This document shows positions 1 to 9,927 of a DNA stretch of 36,633 bases, in pieces (the stretch's first letter is position 1; every line of letters starts with the position of its first letter). The position numbers were made by a program, and so were the translations under genes. A model generated the notes under the pieces. That model was not told the origin of the DNA. It did no database searches and saw nothing but the letters and a program-made list of their open reading frames with translations. This DNA is from an uncultured Saprospiraceae bacterium (lineage in GTDB: Bacteria > Bacteroidota > Bacteroidia > Chitinophagales > Saprospiraceae): the NCBI GenBank assembly GCA_937969415.1, contig CALBWK010000113.1:1-36633 (forward strand), read 5' to 3'.

Positions 1-1407
1 CCCATAATAATGGATGCCCGGATCTACGACGAGTCTGCAAGCTCGCCACATCTCATAAGTCAATCTGCCGAAATCTTCATATGGCGTTGTATAGATTCCT
101 GCTTCTTTGCCGAGGTATTCTGCATAGAGACCCCAGCCCTCGCCAAAGGCACTGAGATATTGTTTTTTCCGAAAATCTGGTAGGTCTAGTTCTTTGGCCA
201 AGCTGATCTGCAGGTGATGGCCCGGCACCGCTTCGTGCAATGTCAAAGAGGGTAGGACATATTTGGGCCGCGCTGGTAGGTTGTAAGTATTGACCCAATA
301 TTCTCCGGCTTTTCTACTTTCAAATGAGCCACCGGAGTATCTGCCAGTCGTATAGGTAGGTGCAATGGCTTCGGGTACCGGGTTGACTGTAAACGGGAGA
401 CTTGGCAGTTTGGTAAAATAGCGCGGTAGAATTTCTTGCGCCTTCATAGAGAGCCAAGCAGCGTGGCTGAGTAGCTCTTGTGGTGTCTCAGCATAGAATT
501 GTGGATCGGTCCTCAGAAACTGTAAGAAGTCTGCAAAGCTACCAGCGTATTCTAACGCCTCAATAATATCCATCATCTCACCTTTTATCCGAGCTACTTC
601 TTTATTGCCGAGTGCAAAGACTTCCTCAGGTGTCATTTCTAGCGTTGTATAATAGCGCACTCTTTGCTCGTAGTAACTTTTGCCATTAGTGCAGAGTCCT
701 ATACCGACTTCTTTTCTTGTTCTAGTCAGATAATCTGTACGCAAATACTTTTGGAGCTTATAGAAGCTTGGTTTTACTTGAGAGTCGATGAGCTCAACTA
801 ATTTGATATTAGCATCTGAAGGTAACTTGTCGTTGTCAAGCGGAACCCTCATAAACTGTAAGTCCTCTTCTATCAGTTTATTCAATATAGAAAGGCAGTT
901 GGTGGCTATGAGTTGGGGCATCACTTTGTCCTCGCTGAGGCCTTGCTCCATAAGTTGGATCTGTTGGTCTATGTAGCGTGGGGTGTCATTAAGCAGGGAA
1001 GTATACTGAGCGATAGCTTCTTGCGAATTAAGTTTTTTTCCCTGTAAGGTATAGATCATTGAAGTGATAAAGCCTCCCTCAGCACTGAGTGGAAATAGGT
1101 GGGCTCCGTACAAAAGATTCTCTATTTCATCGTCTATAATCAATTGGAGTAGTTCTAGGTTGATAAGGTCTTGCTCTGACAGGTGAGATTTGTCTATGTG
1201 ACCTAAGCTCTCTCTAAAACGCCTTTTCTCTTTGTATTTACCTTCCAAGTCATTAGGTGACAATTTTGGCCAAGTCCATAAGCTTTGCTCACTTCTTTCC
1301 GCTTGCATAGCGTGGTATTGATCTATCAATTGAGCCAGGGTCGACGCTTGTCCACTCACTGTTATGGCTGTCAAGCTGATGATTAAGAGAGTTAGGAGGT
1401 TCTTCAT
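1..1407 (-). CDS. DUF885 family protein, metallopeptidase-like (partial, C-terminus outside the window)
   Basis: The frame is open for 469 codons from an ATG at 1407 and runs off the left edge, so the C-terminus is missing; family members are usually near 550-600 residues. Residues 1-20 form a signal peptide (MKNLLTLLIISL start, cleavage likely after VSGQ), so the protein is exported. Diagnostic DUF885 motifs are HEAVPGHH at residues 391-398, GEGWGLYAEYLG near 421-433, and RLVVDPGIH at the truncated end. From memory, Pfam groups DUF885 with metallopeptidase-like proteins; His391, Glu392, His397 and the Glu of GEGW would be candidate metal or catalytic residues, which is inference. It lies 71 bases downstream of the preceding minus-strand gene and may be cotranscribed with it. 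Substrate unknown; a periplasmic or surface peptidase is the reasonable guess. Confidence 0.88.
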   Translation of the reverse strand, partial: MKNLLTLLIISLTAITVSGQASTLAQLIDQYHAMQAERSEQSLWTWPKLSPNDLEGKYKEKRRFRESLGHIDKSHLSEQDLINLELLQLIIDDEIENLLYGAHLFPLSAEGGFITSMIYTLQGKKLNSQEAIAQYTSLLNDTPRYIDQQIQLMEQGLSEDKVMPQLIATNCLSILNKLIEEDLQFMRVPLDNDKLPSDANIKLVELIDSQVKPSFYKLQKYLRTDYLTRTRKEVGIGLCTNGKSYYEQRVRYYTTLEMTPEEVFALGNKEVARIKGEMMDIIEALEYAGSFADFLQFLRTDPQFYAETPQELLSHAAWLSMKAQEILPRYFTKLPSLPFTVNPVPEAIAPTYTTGRYSGGSFESRKAGEYWVNTYNLPARPKYVLPSLTLHEAVPGHHLQISLAKELDLPDFRKKQYLSAFGEGWGLYAEYLGKEAGIYTTPYEDFGRLTYEMWRACRLVVDPGIHYYG

Positions 1408-1478
1408 TAAGTTAAATATTTGCCCTTCAAGATAGTTTGTCAATGTATGACGTTATAATAAAAGAGATCTTTTCTGCT

Positions 1479-2135
1479 TCAATACTTATAAGAAAGTAGG
1501 CCTTCTTTACTTTCTTTGAAATAGATGAGACCATTGAGACAATCTTGATACTCTATAAGTAGGTGCAATTCTCCTTGACTCAGGTCATAGATAAATTCTG
1601 ATATCCCCTTTTGTTTGGCCTCAAATTTCGTCCTTAATGTGTTGCCGTTATCTGCAGTGTAGGGTAGATGTACAAGGAATATTCTGTTCTGTATATGATT
1701 ACGTACACCTCGACTTTGTCGTTCAAAAAAGAATTGTATAAGATCTTTTGTGGGTGGAAGGTGGCCTTGTTCTGATCTGAACGATTTAGGCAAAATTGTA
1801 CTCTTTATATCAAATCTCAATTGCTCGTGGCCTAGTAGCTCGACATCCCATTGTTGATCTCGTGGATTAGGATTTTTGAGGACTTTAGATTGACTGTAGA
1901 AAAGATATTCATCACAGCGAGAGCATTGCCAAAGGAACCATCTACGTCTCAGATAGTTTTGTTTTATTATCGAGAGTTGTGTGATGCTATTGTTGAGCTC
2001 GTCTAGGGAAGCTTTATCAAATATGTTTACAAGAGCATCGTCCTTATCATTTTGGACTTTAGCCCAGTTGAGTGGGATGGTAGGCGCGACCTCATTAAGA
2101 TGTCGACTTAGAGAGTTGTATTGTGCCTTATACAT
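1479..2135 (-). CDS. hypothetical protein with possible PD-(D/E)XK nuclease-like core
   Basis: A 218-residue protein with no signal peptide or membrane segment, so probably cytoplasmic. I do not recognise the family. Visible features are a CxxC pair (Cys71, Cys74 in WQCSRCDEY) after a basic stretch YLRRRW, and the pattern WDVEL (Asp97) followed twelve residues later by FDIKST (Asp109, Lys111). An Asp followed by D-x-K on the next strand is the usual layout of the PD-(D/E)XK nuclease core, and the preceding N-terminal helices would fit that fold, but this rests on a short motif alone. It starts 35 bases after the stop of the giant PKD gene and is on the same strand, so it could be read in that transcript, although its apparently cytoplasmic nature does not match a surface system. 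Confidence 0.7.
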   Translation of the reverse strand: MYKAQYNSLSRHLNEVAPTIPLNWAKVQNDKDDALVNIFDKASLDELNNSITQLSIIKQNYLRRRWFLWQCSRCDEYLFYSQSKVLKNPNPRDQQWDVELLGHEQLRFDIKSTILPKSFRSEQGHLPPTKDLIQFFFERQSRGVRNHIQNRIFLVHLPYTADNGNTLRTKFEAKQKGISEFIYDLSQGELHLLIEYQDCLNGLIYFKESKEGLLSYKY

Positions 2136-2170
2136 TTCACAGGAATTGGATAACGGCTATCTAGCATGTC

Positions 2171-5100
2171 CTACCTTATCAGTGTCACGTTTCCTTTTTT
2201 CTGAACACCGTCACAGCCTTCTATTATGAGTTCAATATAGTAAGCATAGACTTCAGGGGGTGCATTTGTGCTGTTAAATGTTCCATTCCACCCAGCTCGA
2301 TTAGTATTATCATAAACCAATTGTCCCCATCTATTGTATATCCTGAATACACCAATTTCTATTTCTCCTTCTAGATCTGCAGGTATGGCAGGGGCAAAAA
2401 AGTCGTTGTTGCCATCTCCATTAGGAGAAAATAGATTAGGGAAGAGTAAGTCCGTATCTATTTGTTCTGGTATGGAGAGGTCTCTTACTTGGATATCCGT
2501 ACAACCTGTAACGTCATTGGATGCAATAAGCTGAATAGTCTGTGTGCCAGGATCTCCAGTTAGAATTGGGTTTTCAGTTGTAAGTACAGTGCCATCGTCG
2601 AGTAACCACTCAAACTGATTGGCACCGACAGAGTTGTTTTGTAACCTGATCCTACCGTCACAAATATTGAGACTATCCAAATTAATAAAGTTAGCTTCAA
2701 CTGAACTAAGCTCTATTGGAATAGAGTCTATGGTCGTGCAATTACCATCTGTTGACTCAAGTATAAGCTTTACAAAAGTAAAGTCATCTTGTAGGTCCGT
2801 CTCATATATGTGGGTGACAGGTGATTGGTTTTCTAAAGTGGTTCCATCACCAAAGTCCCATATGATTCGGCCTATATTCATAGTGTCTTGTAGGTCAAAG
2901 GTGACTGTCTCGTCCAGGCAAATAACATCTTGATCTGATACAATTTCTCCTGATGATCCCGATAGCGTGATAAATTGAGTAAGCGTATCCGTACACCTCC
3001 TGTTGTCTGTAACAATTAGCTGTATCTCATGAATGCCTACTCCAAAATCATTGACAGGGGATGCAAGTATGGAAGCATCATCTGCTCCTAGCTGCCACTC
3101 ATAACTCAGGTCTTCATCTATAGTACAAGGCATAAAGGCCACCTGCGCAGGTGCACAGATAAAGTCTAGAGTATCTATATCAGACATAAAACAAACCTCT
3201 GGTGCGGGAAAAACAATTATTGTTGTATCCAAGGTCTCATTACAGCCTCCACCTATCTGCTCGTAGGTTAACGTGACGGGTAAGTTGCCCTCCACTTCAA
3301 AGGTGTGTCTCGTCTCACTGCTGTCTACAATTTCTACACCATAAAAATCCCATTGAAAATTAAATAAATGTGATACATCAATACTATCAAACACAAAGAA
3401 TTTTCTATCATCTCCTTCACATAATATTCTAGATCCCACAAAGTCTAATCCAAATCGTGGCTCAAAAGTCCGTACAATTTTTGTTAATGTATCTCTACAG
3501 CCAAATGCATCCTCTACGCGTAGACTCACCTCTATAGAGTCCATCTTATCAGGGGATATATCTGACTCATCAAATGTATAAGTAGGCATAAAATCGTTAG
3601 AGCCAAAACTCCAATCCCAAGCTACTATAGTCGTGTCCGAGGTCGTCACATTTTGTATTTCTTTAGAGTAAGGAAGGCAGACTAAGGAATCGATAATAAA
3701 ATTCGGGTCCACTCCATAAGCTGTTATTCTATTGGTTGTTGTGTCAGAACATCCATTGATATCTTGGACAATGAGTGTGACCTCTTGCTCTCCAGGCGCA
3801 AATCTATGCTCTAGGATGGGCTCATCTGTGACTCTGGGACGCTGATGCTCAAATTCCCATCTATATCCTTGATGACAAGATCCGAAGACATTGGCAGAGG
3901 CTGTTGCATCTAAGAGAATGGGTACAGAGTCACAGACAACATCTGGAATCGTAAAGTCAGCTACGGGTTTTTGGATATAGACTGTTGTGCTGGTCGTATC
4001 TGCTGGGCAACCGCTTGGCGTATTTTGTGCTGCAAGTAGAATGGTATGAACACCCGGTTCTAAGATTTCAAATTCCAGATTTTCTGCCGTAGATATAACC
4101 TCACCATTATATATCCACTCTAGTTCTGTTGCATTGTTAGACTGACTAGAGAGTTGGACAAGTTGTGGGTCATCACAAGAAATTTCGTAATCCAAATGAG
4201 CACTTGCCCCTTCTACTTCGTATGTTCTTAGAGGACCAGACCTTAGTTCAATGTCGAATAAATCTAAGCTAAAAGTCATTTCAAATTCTCCAGGCTCATT
4301 GAATATATGTAAGTAGGACAAATCTCGCCAACAATAATTAAGCCTTTCACCATTCATATAGACATTTCTATCTATGGGGTTGGGAGAACTGGTAGGTACA
4401 AGTAGACTATCATTTACGCATATTGTATTACCTGTATTGAAGACCGTCAAGGAGTCTCTTTCAAAGTCAGGAAGTGTGTCATTACTTGTTATAGTATCGG
4501 TACATCCTACGATAGTGATATATCTTATAATTGCAGATTGTATGCATCCATTGTCATCTTCGATCTCTAAGTTAACGGGGAATACACCGCAGGTATCGTA
4601 TTGATAAGAATGCACAACCGTACTGTCCAGGAAGGTCATCGATGTACCATCTCCATAGTCCCACGATCTCCTGACGATGCGGCCTTCAGATTGACTAAAG
4701 TCGGAGAACGTAACATTTGCAGATAGGAAGCCCCAAGTGATATTTGGAATGAAATAAGCTTCGGGAAGCCTGCTCACAAATATATTTTCAGTCTTAGAAG
4801 TACATCCTATTTGAGAAGTGACTTCTAAGGTCGTCACCAAAGTATCAGAAACCGGTATATAAAAGGAATCTCTTTCTGTTTCCAGCCCTTCTAAGTTAAG
4901 GGTGGAGGTAGCTACGATAGAGTCATTCCACAAGTACGTATTATGGGTGCCGACATTAGCTGTTAGAATTTTATCTGTTGTATCGCTACAGAAGATTGCA
5001 GGTTCGATGGTAAAGTCTGAATCTGGTATTTCTATGAATATATTGATCGTTGTATCTGACTTGCAATTTTCATCTAGAAATGCTTCTAATAAAATCGGCT

Positions 5101-6043
5101 TAAGCCCCGGCGTATAGAATGCAGAGGTAATTTCTGTCTGCAAGCTCTTTTTTAATGTGTCGCCCCAAGTCCATTCGTATCTGTTGGCCAACGTATTGGT
5201 AAATGCGGTAAACTCCTGACCTATACAAAGGCTGTCTGGCGCTATGATATCTATTGCGGGTGGGCCTATTTGAATACTCAGCTCATTAGTCACGATACAG
5301 CCTGAGGGAGAGCTAATCGTCAGTGTCACCATATAGATGCCGAATCTATCATAGGTGACATCACCTGCATCATAACTGGTACTTGTCATCCCATTACCGA
5401 AGTCCCATTCATAAGTATATCTAGGGTCTTGAGGTTTGTCTATCTGATAAGAAAAAGTGGAGGGTTCCGTACAAGGGACTTCACCGACAGGTGAGATGGT
5501 TGCAGTCAAATCTTCTGCTTCTATAAAGTCTTCAAATCTGAAGATGTTTCTACAATTAGCTGGTGTAGTAAAAGCTTCTATAGAAAGGTCAAATACGCGA
5601 GCGAGGTTATAGGTATGCATCAAGTCATTTCCTTGTAACTCCGCACCATCGCCGAAAGTCCACTCGAGAGAATCGATAGTAATCCCATTGGCTTGAGTGA
5701 TGTTGGTATTGAATTGTACATCTAATGGAATGCAACCAATATTGACATCAGAGATCAAGTCAAGTGTGATTTCAGGAAATACACTAATAGTTAGCGTACC
5801 TATCTGAGCGCCATTAGGGCCTTCCCTCAGACTAACTGTATACTCACCTGCATTGGTATAAGTATGATTTGGGTTCTGGTCACTAGAGGAAGTGTTGTCT
5901 CCAAAGTCCCATAGCCACTCCTGCAGTTGTGGACCTTGAAAATTGACAATTAGTGGTATGCATCCTTCAGTTACATCTGCTGATTGCGCAACCAGCCATA
6001 CACTAAATGCACACAATAGAACTGTTGTATAAATTCTTTTCAC
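2171..6043 (-). CDS. giant PKD-repeat surface protein with T9SS type B (gliding-motility-associated) sorting domain
   Basis: A 1290-residue secreted protein. The start is GTG at 6043: no in-frame ATG lies upstream before a stop, and the GTG gives a signal peptide (residues 1-20, ending WLVAQS). About a dozen PKD-like beta-sandwich repeats follow, each marked by WDFGDG-type motifs (for example WLWDFGDN near 43, YEWDFGNG near 210, RSWDYGDG near 460, IIWDFGDGTT near 1090) and by ..GCxDT-type linkers. The last ~90 residues carry NLFSPNGDGNNDFF, FRIYNRWGQLVYDN, PPEVYAYYIELI and KGNVTLIR, the CHU_C/TIGR04131-type C-terminal domain that directs export through the type IX system. Likely a surface adhesin or gliding/filament component. 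It is a paralogue of the gene immediately upstream (6092-9925), which lies 48 bases away in the same operon. Confidence 0.93.
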   Translation of the reverse strand: MKRIYTTVLLCAFSVWLVAQSADVTEGCIPLIVNFQGPQLQEWLWDFGDNTSSSDQNPNHTYTNAGEYTVSLREGPNGAQIGTLTISVFPEITLDLISDVNIGCIPLDVQFNTNITQANGITIDSLEWTFGDGAELQGNDLMHTYNLARVFDLSIEAFTTPANCRNIFRFEDFIEAEDLTATISPVGEVPCTEPSTFSYQIDKPQDPRYTYEWDFGNGMTSTSYDAGDVTYDRFGIYMVTLTISSPSGCIVTNELSIQIGPPAIDIIAPDSLCIGQEFTAFTNTLANRYEWTWGDTLKKSLQTEITSAFYTPGLKPILLEAFLDENCKSDTTINIFIEIPDSDFTIEPAIFCSDTTDKILTANVGTHNTYLWNDSIVATSTLNLEGLETERDSFYIPVSDTLVTTLEVTSQIGCTSKTENIFVSRLPEAYFIPNITWGFLSANVTFSDFSQSEGRIVRRSWDYGDGTSMTFLDSTVVHSYQYDTCGVFPVNLEIEDDNGCIQSAIIRYITIVGCTDTITSNDTLPDFERDSLTVFNTGNTICVNDSLLVPTSSPNPIDRNVYMNGERLNYCWRDLSYLHIFNEPGEFEMTFSLDLFDIELRSGPLRTYEVEGASAHLDYEISCDDPQLVQLSSQSNNATELEWIYNGEVISTAENLEFEILEPGVHTILLAAQNTPSGCPADTTSTTVYIQKPVADFTIPDVVCDSVPILLDATASANVFGSCHQGYRWEFEHQRPRVTDEPILEHRFAPGEQEVTLIVQDINGCSDTTTNRITAYGVDPNFIIDSLVCLPYSKEIQNVTTSDTTIVAWDWSFGSNDFMPTYTFDESDISPDKMDSIEVSLRVEDAFGCRDTLTKIVRTFEPRFGLDFVGSRILCEGDDRKFFVFDSIDVSHLFNFQWDFYGVEIVDSSETRHTFEVEGNLPVTLTYEQIGGGCNETLDTTIIVFPAPEVCFMSDIDTLDFICAPAQVAFMPCTIDEDLSYEWQLGADDASILASPVNDFGVGIHEIQLIVTDNRRCTDTLTQFITLSGSSGEIVSDQDVICLDETVTFDLQDTMNIGRIIWDFGDGTTLENQSPVTHIYETDLQDDFTFVKLILESTDGNCTTIDSIPIELSSVEANFINLDSLNICDGRIRLQNNSVGANQFEWLLDDGTVLTTENPILTGDPGTQTIQLIASNDVTGCTDIQVRDLSIPEQIDTDLLFPNLFSPNGDGNNDFFAPAIPADLEGEIEIGVFRIYNRWGQLVYDNTNRAGWNGTFNSTNAPPEVYAYYIELIIEGCDGVQKKGNVTLIR

Positions 6044-6091
6044 CTACTGTTTCATTCGTTTGTTACTGTATTTTATCTACTTGAAGTTTTT

Positions 6092-9000
6092 TTATCTGAT
6101 TAATGTAACATTTCCTTTCTGAGCAGTTTCTCCACATCCTGGAGTTTCTACAACTATATAATAGGCATAGACCTCAGGAGGCGCCAGTTGTCCATTGGCA
6201 TTGCCGCCCCAGCCATCTGGATTGGTGTTGTCATAAATTAACTCCCCCCATCTATTAAATATGTGGAAAGTATTAATCCTTATCTCATCTGTCACACTAC
6301 TTATGTTGACCGGCATAAATCTATCGTTGTTACCATCACCATTTGGTGAAAAGAGATTGGCCATTTCAAAGGCAGGCTGACTGGTCGCAGTACTTTCAAA
6401 TGTACTGCTGCATCGACCTGTGGAGTCTATCGCTGTTAATGTAATTGTAGTTGCCCCAGATAGGTCATTGTAAGGAAATTCTGGATTGACTTCTGTACTT
6501 GTCAATCCATTACCGAAGTCCCATAAGTACTCAGCAGCTTCCACAGAGAGATTGGTGATAGTTGTACCCCCACATTCAAATTCAAACATAGCCGTGATTC
6601 CACTGATGTCAATTGATAGGGTATCTGTAACATCGCAACCAAGTTCTTCCGAGCTCGCATACAGACTTATAAGGGTAGGGTACTCAGAGTAAGTGTGGGT
6701 GACTTGTGGCGTATTTTCTACAACATTTCCATCACCTAGATCTATTCGGTATTCTGTTACATTCTCGAGATTGGTAACTTCTATATTGAGTTCATCACCT
6801 ATGCATAAGACGTCCAAGTCAGCCGTAAAGTCTGCAGCAGGGCCGACGAGTGTATAGCTGTACGTAATCGAATCTGCACAGCCTAAGGAGTTGATAACTT
6901 TAAGCGTAACATCGTGATCACCTCTACCAAATCCGATAACAGGATCTGGTATTTCACTTGTCTGATCATTTCCAAAGTCCCACTCAAAAACAAAACTTCC
7001 ATTATTGAGGCTAGGGTCTGAGGTGAATTCTATTTGCCTTGGATAACAGATAATATCTAGATTATCGACATCAGAAACGAAATCCGCATCAGGTTGTGGT
7101 GCAATGATCATTACCTTATTGACTGTCCCACCACAGTTTCCATTTCTGTGGAGATAGTTCAGTTCTATGTCTACTCTCCCATCTTCTGTAAATGCAAAAG
7201 TAACAGAGTCTCCAGTAGCTGTGCCTTGATCACCAAACTGCCACTCAAAATTGTAGAAGTCGATAATGCCAGCAGTATCAATGACTGTAAATGTAACCGG
7301 CTCTCCTTCACAAGCTCTAGAGTTGGGTTCTGATTGTATAAAGAAATTGGGTTCAACAATTTTGATGTACTCAGTTATCGAATCTCTACAACCTAAAGCA
7401 TCCTCTACTTTAAACTCTACACGTATAGAGTCACCAAAACCTGCATCAATATCCAAGCTATCAAAGGTGTAAAATGGATTTTGGTCAGCAGATCCAAAAC
7501 TCCAATCCCACGAGACCAGAGTCGTATCAGCAAATGATAGATCCAAAAGTTGCTTCGGGTAAGGTAAGCAAGTGACAGAGTCAAGATTTGTCAATGGATC
7601 GATTCCGTACACATTCGTAAATCTTGAAGTGGTGTCCTTACATCCATTGATGTCTTCCACAACAAGTGTAATCTCTTGGCGGCCCCTAACAAAGGTGTGC
7701 GGGAGAGTGTCTTCTTGAGTTTCTCTAGGTCTTTGATTTTCAAATTTCCACAGGTATCCTTTATGGCAACTGTCAAATACATCAAGACTGGCACTTGCAT
7801 CCAGATCATAAGGAATATTATCGCACATTTCATTCGGTATCGTGAAGTCTGCTACAGGTATTGTGACATAGACTGTTTGAGAAATCGTATCGGATGGGCA
7901 AGGGTCTTGATTGTTTGTTATCAATGAGACTTCGTGCTCACCTAAATCTGAGAAGGTATGCGTAAAGCTTCTATCTGTTGATAATACTTGTCCTTCGTAG
8001 AGCCACGTGTACTCTTCCGCATCTATACTTCTTGTACCATCAAAGTCAAAAGTATATGGGTCATCACAACTGACACTGTGGGACATTATAGATTTTGTAC
8101 CCTCTATGACGACTCGTGCTTCAAAGATGGTATCAATTAACATACCTCTGAATTCTGCAATTACATCAAAGGGGTAATCTCCTGGATACTCAAAAGCATA
8201 GCTGACAAAATCAGCAGACCAACAATGGTCGAATCTATCGTCATCAGTATAAATATGGAAATCTATAACGGGCGGACTAAATCTAGCTTCTAATACATCT
8301 CCGGCACAATTTATTCCATCTACACTTGTCACTACCACAGGAGTGCCTTGAATGGTGTCTAGACAAAGAATGAATATCTCGACAGATTTAGACACGTCAA
8401 CACATCCTTCCGAATCCTCCACTGCCAGTCTAACAAAGCTGGGACCACACTGTGTAAATGTATGTGTATGGATGGTATCATCAGCTCCAAGTACTAGCGG
8501 TGGTGTGCCGTCTCCATAACGCCATACCCGCCTGACGATATCGTTTTCTGAATTGCTAAAGTCTTCAAATGTGACATCTAGTGAATTAATACCGATTATC
8601 GTATCTGGAATAAAGTATGCTTCAGCCAATTCATAGCCAAAGGATTTTGTCAATGAATTGATGCACCCTGAGCTCGATACAGCGGTTAAGGTTGCAGTAA
8701 TCGAATCCGGTAGATTGATATAGAGGGAGTCTCTTTCAGGAAACCCTGGTACATCAATGAAAGGGTCTGTATTCAGCGTGTCTGCACTATTATTCCATAT
8801 ATAATATTGATGGTTGGGATTGTTCGCGATAAAGCGTTTTGGAAGATTGTCTCTGCAAAACTTAGGTGGGTCCATCTGAAATTCCACGTCAGGCTCTTCC
8901 ACAAATATTTGAATGATAGTATCTTTAAAACAATCACTCCCATTGGAAGCTCTAAGCATTATGTCATAGACACCTCCACTCGCGTATCTAATTGTAGGCT

Positions 9001-9925
9001 CTGATCTAAAGCTTCTGATAGGTGGATTTCCATATCTCCAATCAAAAGCTTCTGCAACTGTATTGTTGACGATAGTGTATTGTTCATTGACACATAAAGT
9101 ATCAGGGATATCCACATCTATAAGTGGTTCGCCGATAATCAATCTGACCACAGAAGTATCAACGCATCCCGCCGCAGTAGTGACGACCAGTTCAGCATCA
9201 TACTTTCCTCTATCGGTATAGGTTACAAGTCCAGGAGAAAAATCTCCCGAGCTAGTGCCATTTCCAAAATCCCAAGTATATGTTGTTCCTGTTCCTTGGG
9301 AACTCTGATTGACAAATTCTATCTGAGCAGGTACATTGCAATCCACATCAGAACTGACAGTAAAGGCAGCCTCTGCATTTTCGGTTCTTACCTGATCCGT
9401 AAATTCGATGGTCTGATCACAGTTAGCTATTTCTGTTTCTAGTTTTACAAAAACGTCAAACCTATTAACGGAGGTATAGACGTGATTGGCATTTATTCCT
9501 TGATCTGTTGCACCATCCCCAAAGGTCCACACAACTTCATCCAATCTTAGGTCGGTATCTATGTTGACGTTTGCATTGAAGGCAACCTCTAAGGGGACGC
9601 AACCTGTGCTTGGTGTTGAAGTTATTGTTACATCTGGTTTTTCGTAGATAGTTATGATTACTGTTCCTATTTCTGGACCACTAGGACCTTCGCTTAGTGA
9701 AACTTCGTAGACACCAGGTGTGACAAATTGATGGGAAGGATTCTGCAGCGTAGAGTTGGCGCCGTCTTTGAAATCCCAAAAGTAACTGCTCAATGAATTA
9801 CTTGAGAATTCTACCTCTAGCCCTACACAGCCTCTATTCACATTGGCGGTCTGTGCTTGTCCATAGTGTAAACTGATAATGACCAGTAAACAACTTGCTA
9901 TAAAATTGAAGTGTGTTCTTTTCAT
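6092..9925 (-). CDS. giant PKD-repeat surface protein with T9SS type B sorting domain (paralogue)
   Basis: A 1277-residue secreted protein starting at ATG 9925; a TTG at 9931 would add only two residues and overlap the upstream stop, so the ATG is preferred. It begins two bases or less after the stop of the M43-like gene, which indicates tight translational linkage. Residues 1-25 form a signal peptide ending in HYGQAQ. The repeats match the 2171-6043 protein one for one: YFWDFKDG, VVWTFGDGA, YTWDFGNGTSSG, RVWRYGDGTP, YLWKFENQRPRET, VSWDWSFGS, FEWQFGDQG and YLWDFGNGLTS, with shared landmarks such as SCDDP and DINGC. The C-terminal ~90 residues (NLFSPNGDGNND, FNRWGELIYDN, APPEVYAYYIVV, QKGNVTLIR) are a type B T9SS sorting domain. 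The role is probably extracellular, in adhesion or motility; the ligand is unknown. Confidence 0.93.
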   Translation of the reverse strand: MKRTHFNFIASCLLVIISLHYGQAQTANVNRGCVGLEVEFSSNSLSSYFWDFKDGANSTLQNPSHQFVTPGVYEVSLSEGPSGPEIGTVIITIYEKPDVTITSTPSTGCVPLEVAFNANVNIDTDLRLDEVVWTFGDGATDQGINANHVYTSVNRFDVFVKLETEIANCDQTIEFTDQVRTENAEAAFTVSSDVDCNVPAQIEFVNQSSQGTGTTYTWDFGNGTSSGDFSPGLVTYTDRGKYDAELVVTTAAGCVDTSVVRLIIGEPLIDVDIPDTLCVNEQYTIVNNTVAEAFDWRYGNPPIRSFRSEPTIRYASGGVYDIMLRASNGSDCFKDTIIQIFVEEPDVEFQMDPPKFCRDNLPKRFIANNPNHQYYIWNNSADTLNTDPFIDVPGFPERDSLYINLPDSITATLTAVSSSGCINSLTKSFGYELAEAYFIPDTIIGINSLDVTFEDFSNSENDIVRRVWRYGDGTPPLVLGADDTIHTHTFTQCGPSFVRLAVEDSEGCVDVSKSVEIFILCLDTIQGTPVVVTSVDGINCAGDVLEARFSPPVIDFHIYTDDDRFDHCWSADFVSYAFEYPGDYPFDVIAEFRGMLIDTIFEARVVIEGTKSIMSHSVSCDDPYTFDFDGTRSIDAEEYTWLYEGQVLSTDRSFTHTFSDLGEHEVSLITNNQDPCPSDTISQTVYVTIPVADFTIPNEMCDNIPYDLDASASLDVFDSCHKGYLWKFENQRPRETQEDTLPHTFVRGRQEITLVVEDINGCKDTTSRFTNVYGIDPLTNLDSVTCLPYPKQLLDLSFADTTLVSWDWSFGSADQNPFYTFDSLDIDAGFGDSIRVEFKVEDALGCRDSITEYIKIVEPNFFIQSEPNSRACEGEPVTFTVIDTAGIIDFYNFEWQFGDQGTATGDSVTFAFTEDGRVDIELNYLHRNGNCGGTVNKVMIIAPQPDADFVSDVDNLDIICYPRQIEFTSDPSLNNGSFVFEWDFGNDQTSEIPDPVIGFGRGDHDVTLKVINSLGCADSITYSYTLVGPAADFTADLDVLCIGDELNIEVTNLENVTEYRIDLGDGNVVENTPQVTHTYSEYPTLISLYASSEELGCDVTDTLSIDISGITAMFEFECGGTTITNLSVEAAEYLWDFGNGLTSTEVNPEFPYNDLSGATTITLTAIDSTGRCSSTFESTATSQPAFEMANLFSPNGDGNNDRFMPVNISSVTDEIRINTFHIFNRWGELIYDNTNPDGWGGNANGQLAPPEVYAYYIVVETPGCGETAQKGNVTLIR

Positions 9926-9927
9926 AA

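Noticed and set aside
77-298. A 73-codon minus-strand frame inside the DUF885 region
   Set aside because: It is out of frame with the 469-codon DUF885 reading frame, which carries all the family motifs.
7171-7833. Short minus-strand frames within the second PKD gene
   Set aside because: They lie in another frame of a continuous 1277-residue PKD protein and have no recognisable domain or start context.
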